Shown: positions 29,429 through 38,310, counted from the first letter of the stretch. The stretch: DNA of 64,000 nucleotides from Pseudoxanthomonas sp. PXM01 (GCF_014851815.1 NZ_JACVAJ010000002.1:868001-932000), one strand, 5' to 3'. The notes: generated by a model not told the origin, from the sequence alone. Numbers and translations are program-made.

Positions 29429-30466
29429 ATGCGTTGGAAAACCGGACTGGGCAATCGCCTTTCGATCGCCAACCTGCCCACCAACATGCTGTGCGGCCTG
29501 GTGCTGTTGGCCGGCGAATTCGGCGTGAACGCCGAAGGCTGGTTCGCCGGCATGCGCATGAACGTGCAGGAGATCCACGATCCTCTGGCACGCGTCTCCT
29601 ACCGCCAGGCCAGCGAGATCATCCGCCGCGCCCTGCCGACCCTGCCGATCGACGGCGTGGGCCTGGCCATGGGGGAGAAGCAGAACGGCGGCAATTTCGG
29701 CCTGCTGGGCCTGGCGATGAAGACCGCGCCCACGTTCGGCGACGCCGTGCAGATCGGCCTGGAGTACCAGCGCAACCTCGGTCCACTGATGGACCTCGAC
29801 ATGCAGGACCGCGACGACGGCAGCCTGGCGGTGGTCGCCACGGCACCGGAAGAAGCCGCCGACCTGCTGCCGTTCCTGTGCGAGGAGATGTTCGCCAGCA
29901 CGCTGATGCTGGCGCGCGAACTGGCAGGTCCGGAGTTCCATCCGGTGCGCCTCGAGCTGGGCTATCCGGCGCCGCGCTACGCCGCGCGCTACGCCGACCT
30001 GTTCGGCTGCGAGGTGCGTTTCGACCAGCCGCAGCATGCGATGGTGGTGGACCGGCGCTGGCTTGAGCTGCCGTTCGCCAGCTACAACCCGGTGACCTCG
30101 CGACAGGCGCTGGCCCTGTGCCGCGCGCAACTCACGGCGATGTCGCTGCGCGGTGAGACCACCGCGGCGGTCGAGCGCCAGCTGCGGCCGCGCCTGCGCG
30201 ACAACCCGCAGATGACGGATGTCGCCATGGCACTGCACCTGAGCGAACGCACGCTGCGTCGCCAGCTCGCCGAGGAAGGCACCAGCTTCAGTGCCGTGCA
30301 CGATCGCGTACGCACCGAGCGTGCGCTCGAACTCCTGCAGGACGCGGAAATGACCATCGCCAGCGTCGGCAGCCAGATCGGCTTCAACGACGTGCGCGAG
30401 TTCCGCCGTGCGTTCAAGCGCTGGACCGGCCATACGCCGAGCGAAACCCGACGCACGCCATCGTAG
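29429..30466 (+). CDS. AraC family transcriptional regulator
   Basis: 345 residues. The N-terminal about 200 residues resemble the Arabinose_bd-type (PF12625) sensing domain of OruR/ArgR-like regulators, followed by a C-terminal double helix-turn-helix with LSERTLRRQLAEEGTSF and IASVGSQIGFNDVREFRRAF, ending in FKRWTGHTPSETR. GGAGG lies six bases before the ATG. It is divergent from the beta-helix/cytochrome/receptor operon, so it is the likely local regulator, probably responding to a small molecule handled by that system. The ligand is not known. Confidence 0.92.
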   Translation: MRWKTGLGNRLSIANLPTNMLCGLVLLAGEFGVNAEGWFAGMRMNVQEIHDPLARVSYRQASEIIRRALPTLPIDGVGLAMGEKQNGGNFGLLGLAMKTAPTFGDAVQIGLEYQRNLGPLMDLDMQDRDDGSLAVVATAPEEAADLLPFLCEEMFASTLMLARELAGPEFHPVRLELGYPAPRYAARYADLFGCEVRFDQPQHAMVVDRRWLELPFASYNPVTSRQALALCRAQLTAMSLRGETTAAVERQLRPRLRDNPQMTDVAMALHLSERTLRRQLAEEGTSFSAVHDRVRTERALELLQDAEMTIASVGSQIGFNDVREFRRAFKRWTGHTPSETRRTPS

Positions 30467-30545
30467 AGCGGAGCTTGCTCCGCTGCTCTTCGTTCCGGCG
30501 CCAACGTATCGGACGGCGTACGGTGCCGAGCAAGCTCGGCACTAC
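30464..30545. repeat. Inverted pair of GTAG-type intergenic palindromes
   Basis: The palindrome AGCGGAGCTTGCTCCGCT (30467-30484) and the palindrome GTGCCGAGCAAGCTCGGCAC (30523-30542) are each preceded by GTAG when read outward, giving two copies in inverted orientation about 40 bases apart. This is a REP/BIME-like mobile repeat pair of the kind scattered between genes in xanthomonads. It starts in the araC stop codon and lies before the ridA stop, so it could also act as a transcript end. Confidence 0.7.
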
Positions 30546-30558
30546 GGGTTCTCCACGA

Positions 30559-30942
30559 TCAGTCCAGCACCATCACCGCATCGACTTCGAAAGCGGCGCC
30601 CTTCGGCAGGCCGGAGACCTCGATCGTCGAGCGTGCGGGGTACGGGGCGACGAAGTAGTCCTGCATCACCGCATTGACCGCCGCGAACTGCGACAGGTCG
30701 GTCAGGTACAGGCCGAGACGCACGATGCGGTCGAGCGAGCCACCCGCCGCTTCCGCCACTGCCTTGAGGTTGTCGAAGGCGCGGCGCGCCTGCGCAGTGA
30801 TGTCGCCATCCACCAGGTTGCCGGTGGCCGGATCGAGCGGGATCTGCCCGGAGAAGTACACCGTGTTGCCGGCCCGCACGGCCTGCGAATAGGGTCCGAT
30901 GGCGGCGGGTGCCTGCTCGGTATGGATGATCTGCCTGGTCAT
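30559..30942 (-). CDS. ridA: RidA family protein (2-iminobutanoate/2-iminopropanoate deaminase)
   Basis: 127-residue cytoplasmic enzyme that hydrolyses reactive enamine/imine intermediates released by PLP-dependent dehydratases. Signatures are AIGPYSQAVRAGNTVYFSGQIPLDP at the N-terminus, the catalytic Arg in PYPARSTIEV, and the terminal KGAAFEVDAVMVLD. The ATG at 30940-30942 is preceded by AGGAG six bases upstream. It is downstream of spoT on the same strand but separated by a repeat pair, so it may be expressed separately. Confidence 0.95.
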   Translation of the reverse strand: MTRQIIHTEQAPAAIGPYSQAVRAGNTVYFSGQIPLDPATGNLVDGDITAQARRAFDNLKAVAEAAGGSLDRIVRLGLYLTDLSQFAAVNAVMQDYFVAPYPARSTIEVSGLPKGAAFEVDAVMVLD

Positions 30943-30974
30943 GCGCAACTCCTGTGTGGATGTCCGGATTCTAC

Positions 30975-31098
30975 GTAGGGCGGGCCCAGGCCCGCCATCG
31001 CGATCGCTCCGATCACGATGGCATTTGCAGGAACAGGCCGTGCACGTGAATCACCATCGCAGCGGGCACCCGGACGGCGGGCCAGGGCCCGCCCTGCG
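30975..31098. repeat. Inverted pair of GGCGGGCCC intergenic repeats
   Basis: GTAGGGCGGGCCCAGGCCCG begins at 30975 and runs to about 30998. A near-identical copy in inverted orientation, GGCGGGCCAGGGCCCGCC with outer bases, lies at 31072-31098, ending at the spoT stop codon. Each arm is itself a hairpin, and the two arms can pair with each other across about 75 bases. It is a second REP/BIME-like family, distinct from the one at 30464-30545. It fills the gap between ridA and spoT. Confidence 0.65.
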
Positions 31099-33270
31099 TC
31101 ACTGGCGACGGACGCCGTGCACGACGTTGAGGCGACGCAGCCGGCGCATCACTTCCGCCAGGTGGTTGCGGTCGCGGACCTGGATCGAGAAACGCAGCAC
31201 GGCGACGTTGATGTCGCGCTCGAGGTACTCGACGCGTTCGATGTTGGACTGGCTCTTGGCGACCGCAGCGGCGACCTGCGCCAGCACGCCCGGGCGGTTC
31301 TCCACGTCGATCAGCAGTGCGGCGTCGTAGTCGCCGGTGACCTTCGCATCCCACGCGATCGGCACCCAGCGCTCGGGCGACTTGCGGAACTCGGTGACGT
31401 TCGGGCAATCCAGCCGGTGCACCACGATGCCCTTGCCGGCAGTGTGGTAACCCATGATCTCGTCACCCGGGATCGGCTGGCAGCATTGCGCAAAACTGAC
31501 CACGCCGCGTTCGCCGCCGGTGATCAGGATCTTCTCCTGCGAATGCTTCGAGTGCCCGCCGGCACGTAGTTCCGCGAACGCGGTCAGCGCCTGTGCGGCC
31601 TGCGCCGGCATCCAGTTGCCCAGCGCCACGTCGGCCAGGAAGGCCTCCAGGCGCGGGTACTTGTGCTCGGTGAGGAAGGCCTCGAGACGCTGCTGCGGCA
31701 GCCGCTCCAGCGAGCTGTCCAGGTCCTCCAGCGCACGGTCGAGCATGCGGTGGCCGAGCTGCACGGCGTCCTCGTGCTCCAGCTGCTTCAGCTGGTGGCG
31801 GATGGCGGTGCGCGCCTTGCTGGTGACGACGAACTCGAGCCACTGCGGCTTGGGCGCCGCGGACTTGGCGGTGATGATCTCCACGCTCTGCCCGCTGACC
31901 AGCTTCGTGCGCAGCGGTACCAGCTTCTTGTCCACGCGCGAGGCCACCGCCTGGTTGCCGACGTCGGTGTGCACCGCATAGGCGAAATCCAGCGCGGTGG
32001 CGTTGCGTGGCAGCGACAGGATCTTGCCCTTCGGCGTGAACAGATAGACCTCGTCCGGGAACAGGTCGACCTTGACGTTGTCGAGGAACTCCAGCGACGA
32101 GCCCGCGGCGCGCTGGTTGTCGATCAGCTCCACGATCCAGGCATGCGCGCGGTTCTGCGCACTGTTCGGCGCATCGGTGCCGTACTTGTAGGTCCAGTGC
32201 GCCGCGATGCCGCGCTCAGCGACCAGGTCCATCTCGGTGGTGCGTATCTGCACTTCGATCGGCGACCCGTAGGGACCGAACAGCACGGTGTGCAGCGACT
32301 GGTAGCCGTTGGCCTTGGGGATGGCGATGAAATCGCGGAAGCGCCCGTCCAGCGGCTTGTACTGCGCATGCACGGCGCCGAGCGCGTGGTAGCAGGCCGG
32401 CACCGAGTCGACGACGACGCGGAAGCCGAACACGTCCATCACCCGGTCGAAGCTTTTCCCTTCCCCGCGCATCTTGTTGTAGATGCTCCAAGGCGTCTTC
32501 ACCCGGCTGACCAGGCGGTGCTCGATGCCTTCCTTCGCCAGCCGTTGAGAGAGGTGGGCCTCGATCTGCGCCATCGACTCGCGGCGCATCACCGGCTGGC
32601 TGCGGATGTGCTTGTCGACCACCGCGTGGCGCCACGGATGCAGCGCGCGGAAGCCGAGATCCTGCAGCTCCGACTTGACCAGGTTCATGCCCAGCCGCTG
32701 CGCGATGGGCGCGTAGATCTCCAGCGTCTCGCGGGCGATGCGCCCGCGCGCTTCTGCGCTCTGCGCGCCCAGCGTGCGCATGTTGTGCAGGCGGTCGGCG
32801 AGCTTGATCATGATCACGCGCAGGTCGCGCGACATCGCCAGCAGCATCTTGCGGAAGCTCTCGGCGGCGGCTTCCTGGCGATCGCGGAACTTCAGCTTGT
32901 CCAGCTTGGTGACGCCTTCCACCAGCTCCGCGACCGACTCACCGAACTCGGCGGCGATATCCGCTCCGGTCAGCGGCGTATCCTCGATGGTGTCGTGCAG
33001 GATCGCCGCGATCAGCGTCTCCGCATCCATGCCCAGTTCGGCCAGCACGCCGGCCACGGCCACTGGATGGGTGATGTAGGGTTCGCCGGACTTGCGGGTC
33101 TGGCCCGCGTGCGCGGCGGCACCGACTTCCCAGGCGCGCCGCAGCAGCGGCAGCTGCTCCTTCGGCAGGTACGTCACCAGCCGCTCGAACTGGCTGACGT
33201 ACTCCGGCACCCCCTCGTCTCGCGACGAAGCAGGGTTGCGGAGCGCCTTGGCGGTACGGCCTGAATTCAT
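31099..33270 (-). CDS. spoT: Bifunctional (p)ppGpp synthetase/hydrolase SpoT
   Basis: 723-residue stringent-response enzyme that makes and degrades (p)ppGpp. Order of domains: HD hydrolase (about residues 30-180) with His 54 and HD at 92-93 in ILHDTIEDT, which is intact and therefore predicts hydrolase activity; the RelA/SpoT synthetase (about 235-350) with SFDRVMDVFGFRVVVDS and FIAIPKANGYQSLHT; TGS (about 400-460; VYLFTPKGKILSLP); a helical/zinc-finger-like region containing FAQCCQPIPGDEIMGY; and a C-terminal ACT domain. It is preceded in transcription by rpoZ, with a terminator between. The classical gmk-rpoZ-spoT order is conserved. Confidence 0.97.
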   Translation of the reverse strand: MNSGRTAKALRNPASSRDEGVPEYVSQFERLVTYLPKEQLPLLRRAWEVGAAAHAGQTRKSGEPYITHPVAVAGVLAELGMDAETLIAAILHDTIEDTPLTGADIAAEFGESVAELVEGVTKLDKLKFRDRQEAAAESFRKMLLAMSRDLRVIMIKLADRLHNMRTLGAQSAEARGRIARETLEIYAPIAQRLGMNLVKSELQDLGFRALHPWRHAVVDKHIRSQPVMRRESMAQIEAHLSQRLAKEGIEHRLVSRVKTPWSIYNKMRGEGKSFDRVMDVFGFRVVVDSVPACYHALGAVHAQYKPLDGRFRDFIAIPKANGYQSLHTVLFGPYGSPIEVQIRTTEMDLVAERGIAAHWTYKYGTDAPNSAQNRAHAWIVELIDNQRAAGSSLEFLDNVKVDLFPDEVYLFTPKGKILSLPRNATALDFAYAVHTDVGNQAVASRVDKKLVPLRTKLVSGQSVEIITAKSAAPKPQWLEFVVTSKARTAIRHQLKQLEHEDAVQLGHRMLDRALEDLDSSLERLPQQRLEAFLTEHKYPRLEAFLADVALGNWMPAQAAQALTAFAELRAGGHSKHSQEKILITGGERGVVSFAQCCQPIPGDEIMGYHTAGKGIVVHRLDCPNVTEFRKSPERWVPIAWDAKVTGDYDAALLIDVENRPGVLAQVAAAVAKSQSNIERVEYLERDINVAVLRFSIQVRDRNHLAEVMRRLRRLNVVHGVRRQ

Positions 33271-33330
33271 GCCGCCAGACTATGCCAGTCACGTCGCCAC
33301 GGCAACGCGGATCGACGGCCCTGGAACGCG

Positions 33331-33353
33331 AAAAGCCCGCTTGCGCGGGCCTT
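33331..33353 (-). terminator. Terminator after rpoZ
   Basis: GCCCGC (33335-33340), loop TTGC, GCGGGC (33345-33350). On the minus strand the stem ends in TTTT. It sits between rpoZ and spoT, so spoT may need its own promoter or read-through. Confidence 0.6.
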
Positions 33354-33395
33354 TCGTCGATCGTCCGTTCCGATGGGAACGTTAGACGAACGGGA

Positions 33396-33695
33396 TCAGT
33401 CGTCGCCCTTCGACAGGTCGTCGTCGGCAACCACTTCCGCGGCAGCCCACTCCAGCGCTTCGCGCTCGGCTCGCTCACGCTCGGCCTTCTCGACGCGGTC
33501 GATCAGCTCGTTGTCGATCTTGCGCGCAGCGATCTCGCGCAACGCCAGCACGGTGGGCTTGTCCTGGGCTTCGGTGTTGTCGATCTGCGCGTCCACGCCG
33601 TTGGCGAGCTGACGGGCACGCTTGGCGGCCATCGTGACCAGATCGAAACGGTTGTTGACGACTTCCAGGCAATCTTCGACGGTGATGCGGGCCAT
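33396..33695 (-). CDS. rpoZ: DNA-directed RNA polymerase subunit omega
   Basis: 99-residue small RNA polymerase subunit that helps fold and hold the beta' subunit. [20 protein letters not shown] and [11 protein letters not shown] are the conserved core that contacts beta'. The C-terminal half is an acidic helical tail ([16 protein letters not shown]). GGGAG lies five bases before the ATG at 33693-33695. It carries its own good promoter-like sequence upstream, so it need not be transcribed from gmk. Confidence 0.96.
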   Translation of the reverse strand: MARITVEDCLEVVNNRFDLVTMAAKRARQLANGVDAQIDNTEAQDKPTVLALREIAARKIDNELIDRVEKAERERAEREALEWAAAEVVADDDLSKGDD

Positions 33696-33747
33696 GCGGG
33701 CTCCCGGCGACCGGCTGGCCGCCCAGTGAATACGGAAAGGGGCCGGA

Positions 33748-33776
33748 ATTGTAGGCAGCCGGCCCCGGCAATGCAA
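33748..33776 (-). promoter_or_regulatory. Candidate sigma70-type promoter of rpoZ
   Basis: On the minus strand TTGCAT (33771-33776), a 17-base spacer and TACAAT (33748-33753) lie 52 bases before the rpoZ start codon. The -10 matches five of six consensus positions, while the -35 matches only the TTG core. Confidence 0.5.
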
Positions 33777-33849
33777 GCCTTTCCTTGAAAATCAATCGGT
33801 TAAGGCGCTCCGGGGAGCCAACCGGCGGCGCCCGGGCCTCTGCCGCAGG

Positions 33850-34467
33850 TCATTCGGCCAGCAGCGCGGCGATCAGGTCGGCGTGGCGCACGTCCTGCGC
33901 CTCCCGGCGCAGGCGGCTGGCGGTGAAGATGGTGTGCATCTGCGCCACCGCCTCGTCGAATACGTCGTTGACGATGACGTAGTCGAACTCGTCGTAGTGC
34001 GACATCTCTTCGCGGGCGGCGGCCAGACGGCGCTGGATGACCTCCTCGCTGTCCTGTCCGCGGTTGCGCATGCGCTGTTCCAGCGCAGCGCGCGAGGGCG
34101 GCAGGATGAACACGCTGACCGCGTCCGGCACCTTTTCGCGGACCTGCCGCGCGCCCTGCCAGTCGATCTCCAGCAGCACGTCCTTGCCGGCATCGAGCTG
34201 CGGCTCGACCGACTGGCGAGCGGTGCCCTTCCAGTCGCCATGCACCTCGGCGTACTCGAAGAAGTCGCCGGCGCGGATCATCGCCTTGAACTCGTCGGCG
34301 CTGATGAAGTGGTAGTGCTGCGCATGGCGTTCGCCCGGGCGCGCGGCGCGCGAGGTGAACGAGATGGACAGCGCGATGTCGTTGTCGCGCGCCAGCACGG
34401 CATTGACGATGCTGCTCTTGCCCGCGCCCGATGGCGCCGCGACGATGTAGAGGGTTCCGCGCTTCAT
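33850..34467 (-). CDS. gmk: Guanylate kinase
   Basis: 205 residues. Phosphorylates GMP to GDP with ATP, essential for guanine nucleotide supply. The P-loop is APSGAGKSSI (residues about 11-20). The GMP-binding region SISFTSRAARPGERHAQHYHF and the lid Arg residues are present. The start ATG (34465-34467) overlaps the yicC stop as ATGA, so the two are translationally coupled. Length is normal. Confidence 0.97.
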   Translation of the reverse strand: MKRGTLYIVAAPSGAGKSSIVNAVLARDNDIALSISFTSRAARPGERHAQHYHFISADEFKAMIRAGDFFEYAEVHGDWKGTARQSVEPQLDAGKDVLLEIDWQGARQVREKVPDAVSVFILPPSRAALEQRMRNRGQDSEEVIQRRLAAAREEMSHYDEFDYVIVNDVFDEAVAQMHTIFTASRLRREAQDVRHADLIAALLAE

Positions 34468-35324
34468 TCGATGTTCTGCGCCTGTTCGCGGATCTGGTCG
34501 ATCAGCACCTTCAACTCCACCGCGATGTTGGTGGTGCGGATGTCGACGGACTTGGAGCCCAGCGTATTAGCCTCGCGGTTGAACTCCTGCAGCAGGAAGT
34601 CCAGCCGGCGACCCTGCGGCTCCTTCTGGGTGAAGACGCGGCGGATCTCCTTGACGTGGCTGTCGAGGCGGTCGAGTTCCTCGTCCACGTCGAGCTTCTG
34701 CAGCCACAGCACCAGTTCCTGCTCCAACCGGCCCTGCTCCATGTTCTGCGCCACGTCGGCCAGGCGCGCCTCCAGCTTCTGCCGCTGGCCGGCGCGGATC
34801 TGCGGGATCAGGGTGCGCACTTCGGCCGCCAGTGCGGCGATGCCGTCCACACGCTCCAGGATCGCCGCCACCAGCTTGCCGCCCTCGCGCTCGCGGGCGG
34901 CGACGAACTGGTCGAGGACCGTATCCAGCAGCGCCAGCGCCTCGGCCTGCAGCGCTTCCATGTCCACGCCCTTGGTCTGCAGCACGCCGGGGAACTGCAG
35001 CAGGTCGGTCAGCTCGGTGCGCAGGTTGGGGACGCGCAGCGACAGGTCCGCTGCGAGTTCGGACAACTGCGACACCACGCGGGCATTGAGCTGCAGCGCG
35101 CCGCCGCTCTCGGGCGCGCGCAGGCGCAGGGTCAGGTCCAGCTTGCCGCGCGACACCCGCGAGGCGACGCGCTCGCGAAGCGCCGGTTCCAGCACGCGCA
35201 GTTCGTCCGGCAGGCGGACGCCCAGCTCCAGGAAACGGTGGTTGACCGCGCGCAGTTCGGCCCCCAGCGTGCCGCCGTCGGTGGCGCGTTCGGCGGTAGC
35301 GAACGCCGTCATGCTGCGGATCAT
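34464..35324 (-). CDS. yicC: YicC family endoribonuclease
   Basis: 286 residues with the family's N-terminal signature MIRSMTAFATAERAT and the C-terminal acidic block RLDFLLQEFNREANTLGSKS (DUF1732), including the conserved glutamates of its metal site. YicC in E. coli is reported to be an endoribonuclease that promotes degradation of certain small RNAs; the role here is by homology. It is the first gene of the yicC-gmk pair and divergent from rph, whose product is also an RNA-processing enzyme. Confidence 0.94.
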   Translation of the reverse strand: MIRSMTAFATAERATDGGTLGAELRAVNHRFLELGVRLPDELRVLEPALRERVASRVSRGKLDLTLRLRAPESGGALQLNARVVSQLSELAADLSLRVPNLRTELTDLLQFPGVLQTKGVDMEALQAEALALLDTVLDQFVAAREREGGKLVAAILERVDGIAALAAEVRTLIPQIRAGQRQKLEARLADVAQNMEQGRLEQELVLWLQKLDVDEELDRLDSHVKEIRRVFTQKEPQGRRLDFLLQEFNREANTLGSKSVDIRTTNIAVELKVLIDQIREQAQNIE

Positions 35325-35434
35325 GCAGGTGCCTATCGGACCAGTGAGCGGCGCATCTTAGCAGCCCGTGCGGCGCGGGCCGGGCCCGGCGGGGCGGACT
35401 GGTAAACTTCGCCCCCCTCATTGCGGATGCCCCC

Positions 35435-36160
35435 ATGTCCTTTTCCCGCCCCAGCGGCCGCCAGCCCGACCAGATGCGCGACGTCGGCATCCTGCGCAAC
35501 TACACCCGCCATGCGGAAGGCTCGGTACTGGTCAGCTTCGGCCACACCCGCGTGCTGTGCACGGCGACGGTGGAGAACAAGGTGCCGGGTTTCCTGCGCG
35601 GCAAGGGCGAGGGCTGGGTGACCGCCGAGTACGGCATGCTGCCGCGCTCCACGCATACCCGCAGCGACCGCGAAGCCTCGCGCGGCAAGCAGGGCGGGCG
35701 CACGCTGGAGATCCAGCGCCTGATCGGCCGCACCCTGCGCGCGTGCGTGGACCGCGTGGCGCTGGGCGAACGCACCATCACCCTGGACTGCGACGTGCTG
35801 CAGGCCGACGGCGGTACCCGGACGGCCGCCATCACCGGGGCCTACGTGGCGCTGGTGGACGCGGTGAACTGGCTGAAGGGCCGCAACGAGATCAAGCGCG
35901 ACGTCGTGCACGGCGCCGTCGCGGCGGTCTCGGTGGGCATCTACCGCGGTGTGCCGGTGCTGGACCTGGACTATCCGGAAGACAGCGACTGCGATACCGA
36001 CATGAACCTGGTGATGAACGACGGCGGCGGCTTCATCGAGCTGCAGGGCACGGCCGAAGGCCATGCGTTCCGCCGCGACGAGCTGGATGCACTGCTCGCC
36101 CTGGGCGAGAAGGGCATCGGCGAGCTGTTCGCAGCGCAACGCGCCGCGCTGGCGGGCTGA
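35435..36160 (+). CDS. rph: Ribonuclease PH
   Basis: 241-residue phosphorolytic 3'-5' exoribonuclease that trims tRNA 3' ends. Key features are the phosphate-binding [17 protein letters not shown], active-site region [20 protein letters not shown], and [12 protein letters not shown]. The chain is complete, unlike the truncated rph of E. coli K-12. It begins a plus-strand run: the VOC gene starts two bases after its stop, then rdgB and hemW follow with gaps of a few bases. Confidence 0.97.
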   Translation: MSFSRPSGRQPDQMRDVGILRNYTRHAEGSVLVSFGHTRVLCTATVENKVPGFLRGKGEGWVTAEYGMLPRSTHTRSDREASRGKQGGRTLEIQRLIGRTLRACVDRVALGERTITLDCDVLQADGGTRTAAITGAYVALVDAVNWLKGRNEIKRDVVHGAVAAVSVGIYRGVPVLDLDYPEDSDCDTDMNLVMNDGGGFIELQGTAEGHAFRRDELDALLALGEKGIGELFAAQRAALAG

Positions 36161-36162
36161 TC

Positions 36163-36552
36163 ATGGCACTGCTGAGCCTGGTCACCCTGCTGGTCGACGA
36201 CTACGACCGCGCCATCGCGCACTACCGCGATGCGCTCGGCTTCGAGTTGCGCGAGGACACCGACCTCGGCGGCGGCAAGCGCTGGGTGCGTGTGGCGCCG
36301 AAGGGCGATGGCAGCACCGACCTGCTGCTGGCGGTCGCGACGACGGACGAGCAGCGCGCGCGCATCGGCGACCAGACCGGTGGGCGTGTCGGCTTCTTCC
36401 TGCAGACGGACGACTTCTGGCGCGACCACGCACGCATGACGGCCGCCGGCGTCGAATTCCTGGAGACGCCGCGCGAAGAGGTCTACGCCACCGTCGCCGT
36501 GTTCCGCGATGCCTACGGCAACCGCTGGGACCTGCTGCAACCCAAGGGCTGA
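36163..36552 (+). CDS. VOC family protein (glyoxalase/bleomycin-resistance fold)
   Basis: 129 residues, one vicinal-oxygen-chelate domain. MALLSLVTLLVDDYDRAIAH at the N-terminus and VFRDAYGNRWDLLQPKG at the C-terminus are typical of the extradiol/glyoxalase superfamily. The usual first metal ligand His is replaced in the N-terminal strand (VTLLVDDYDRA) and the C-terminal Glu position reads Asp (WDLLQ), so metal use is uncertain. Substrate unknown. It is wedged between rph and rdgB with spacings of two and six bases, so it is surely co-transcribed. Confidence 0.85.
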   Translation: MALLSLVTLLVDDYDRAIAHYRDALGFELREDTDLGGGKRWVRVAPKGDGSTDLLLAVATTDEQRARIGDQTGGRVGFFLQTDDFWRDHARMTAAGVEFLETPREEVYATVAVFRDAYGNRWDLLQPKG

Positions 36553-36558
36553 TCCACG

Positions 36559-37152
36559 ATGAAACTCGTCCTCGCCTCCTCCAACCAGGGCAAGCTGGAG
36601 GAACTCCGCGGCCTGCTGGCCGACACTGGCATCGAGCTGATCGCGCAGTCCGACCTTGGCGTGGAGGATGCCGACGAGACCGGCACGACCTTCGTCGAGA
36701 ACGCCCTGATCAAGGCGCGCCACGCCAGCCTGCAGACCGGCCTGCCCGCACTCGCCGACGACTCCGGCATCTGCGTGGACGCGCTCAACGGCGCGCCCGG
36801 CCTGTACTCGGCGCGCTATGCCGGCGAGCACGGCCATGCCGACCGCAACATCGACAAGCTGCTCGACGCGCTGAAGGACATCGCCGGCGAACAGCGCGGT
36901 GCGCACTTCTACTGCGTGCTGGTGCTGCTGCGCCACGCGCACGACCCGCAGCCGCTGATCGTCGAAGGCGAATGGCGCGGCCGCATCCTGCACGAGCGTC
37001 GCGGCAGCGGTGGCCACGGCTACGACCCGGTGTTCTTCGATCCGCAACACGGGCAGACCGCAGCGGAGATGCCGCTGGCGGAGAAGAACCGCATCAGCCA
37101 CCGCGGCAAAGCGCTGGCCGGGCTCAAGCAGCGGCTGATCGACCTGCCCTGA
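36559..37152 (+). CDS. rdgB: RdgB/HAM1 family non-canonical purine NTP pyrophosphatase
   Basis: 197 residues. Hydrolyses dITP, ITP and XTP to monophosphates, keeping damaged purines out of DNA and RNA. The N-terminal SSNQGKLEEL nucleotide-binding motif, TFVENALIKARHA, ADDSGICVDALNGAPGLYSARYAG and the C-terminal GHGYDPVFF and KNRISHRGKAL are all present. Start ATG follows the VOC stop by six bases. The rph-rdgB-hemW order is common in gammaproteobacteria. Confidence 0.97.
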   Translation: MKLVLASSNQGKLEELRGLLADTGIELIAQSDLGVEDADETGTTFVENALIKARHASLQTGLPALADDSGICVDALNGAPGLYSARYAGEHGHADRNIDKLLDALKDIAGEQRGAHFYCVLVLLRHAHDPQPLIVEGEWRGRILHERRGSGGHGYDPVFFDPQHGQTAAEMPLAEKNRISHRGKALAGLKQRLIDLP

Positions 37153-37155
37153 CCC

Positions 37156-38310
37156 ATGCTCATCCCCCCGCCCCTGTCGCTCTACGTGCACATGCCGTGG
37201 TGCGTGCGCAAATGTCCGTACTGTGATTTCAACTCGCACCAGGGCAAGGGTGAGTTGCCGTTCGACGACTACGTGGACGCGCTGCTGCGCGACCTCGACC
37301 ACGACCTGCCGCTGATCTGGGGACGCACCGTGCACAGTGTGTTCTTCGGTGGCGGTACGCCCAGCCTGTTCCCGCCGGAGGCGATCGACCGCTTCCTGCA
37401 GGGCGCCAGCAGCCGGCTGCGCTTCGCGCCGGGGCTGGAGATCACGCTGGAGACCAACCCGGGTACCGCCGAACATGGCCGCTTCGAGAGCTATCTTGCC
37501 GCCGGGGTCAACCGCATCAGCTTCGGCATCCAGAGCTTCGACGACGAGAGCCTGAAGAAACTCGGCCGCATCCACGACAGCCAGGAAGCCGAGCTTGCGG
37601 TGAAGCTGGCGCAGGATGCCGGCTTCGACAATTTCAACCTGGACCTGATGTACGCCCTGCCCGGGCAGACGCTGGCGATGGCCGAACACGACCTGCAGCG
37701 CGCGTTCGCCCTGCAGCCGGCGCACATCTCGCACTACCAGCTCACGCTGGAGCCGAACACGGTGTTCTTCGCCCGGCCGCCGCAGGGCATCCCCGACGAC
37801 GACCACGCCTGGGACATGCAGGACCATTGCCAGGCAATGCTGGCCGACGCCGGCTATGGACACTACGAAGTCAGCGCCTATGCGCGCCCGGGTCGCCGCT
37901 GCGCGCACAACCTCAACTACTGGCGTTATGGCGATTACATCGGCATTGGCGCGGGCGCGCACGGCAAGATCACCGTGGGTGCGACGCAACAGATCCTGCG
38001 CCGCTGGAAGGTCAAGCATCCGGCGAGCTATCTGGCCTCGGCGGGCACGCCGCAGGCCATCGGCGGCGATGACGACATCACGGCGGAACGCCGTCCGTTC
38101 GAGTTCATGCTCAATGCCTTGCGGCTGCAGGAAGGCTTCGCGCTGGCCGATTTCACCGCCACCACGGGACTGGCGCTGGCGAGCATCGCACCGGCGCTGG
38201 AACAGGCCTTGCAGGCGGGATGGCTGGAGGTGTCCGACACCCATGCGCGGCCCACCGCGCTGGGCCGCCGGTTCACCAACGACGTGATCGAACTGTTCCT
38301 GGATACCTGA
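37156..38310 (+). CDS. hemW: Radical SAM protein HemW (heme chaperone)
   Basis: 384-residue radical-SAM-fold protein, formerly called oxygen-independent coproporphyrinogen oxidase-like. The 4Fe-4S/SAM motif CVRKCPYCDF is at residues 16-25 and carries the extra cysteine spacing of HemW. GGGTPSLFPPEAI, ETNPGT and GIQSFDDESL follow, with the C-terminal HemN domain (RRFTNDVIELFL) intact. The family inserts heme into respiratory enzymes rather than oxidising coproporphyrinogen. The ATG is four bases after rdgB. Confidence 0.95.
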   Translation: MLIPPPLSLYVHMPWCVRKCPYCDFNSHQGKGELPFDDYVDALLRDLDHDLPLIWGRTVHSVFFGGGTPSLFPPEAIDRFLQGASSRLRFAPGLEITLETNPGTAEHGRFESYLAAGVNRISFGIQSFDDESLKKLGRIHDSQEAELAVKLAQDAGFDNFNLDLMYALPGQTLAMAEHDLQRAFALQPAHISHYQLTLEPNTVFFARPPQGIPDDDHAWDMQDHCQAMLADAGYGHYEVSAYARPGRRCAHNLNYWRYGDYIGIGAGAHGKITVGATQQILRRWKVKHPASYLASAGTPQAIGGDDDITAERRPFEFMLNALRLQEGFALADFTATTGLALASIAPALEQALQAGWLEVSDTHARPTALGRRFTNDVIELFLDT

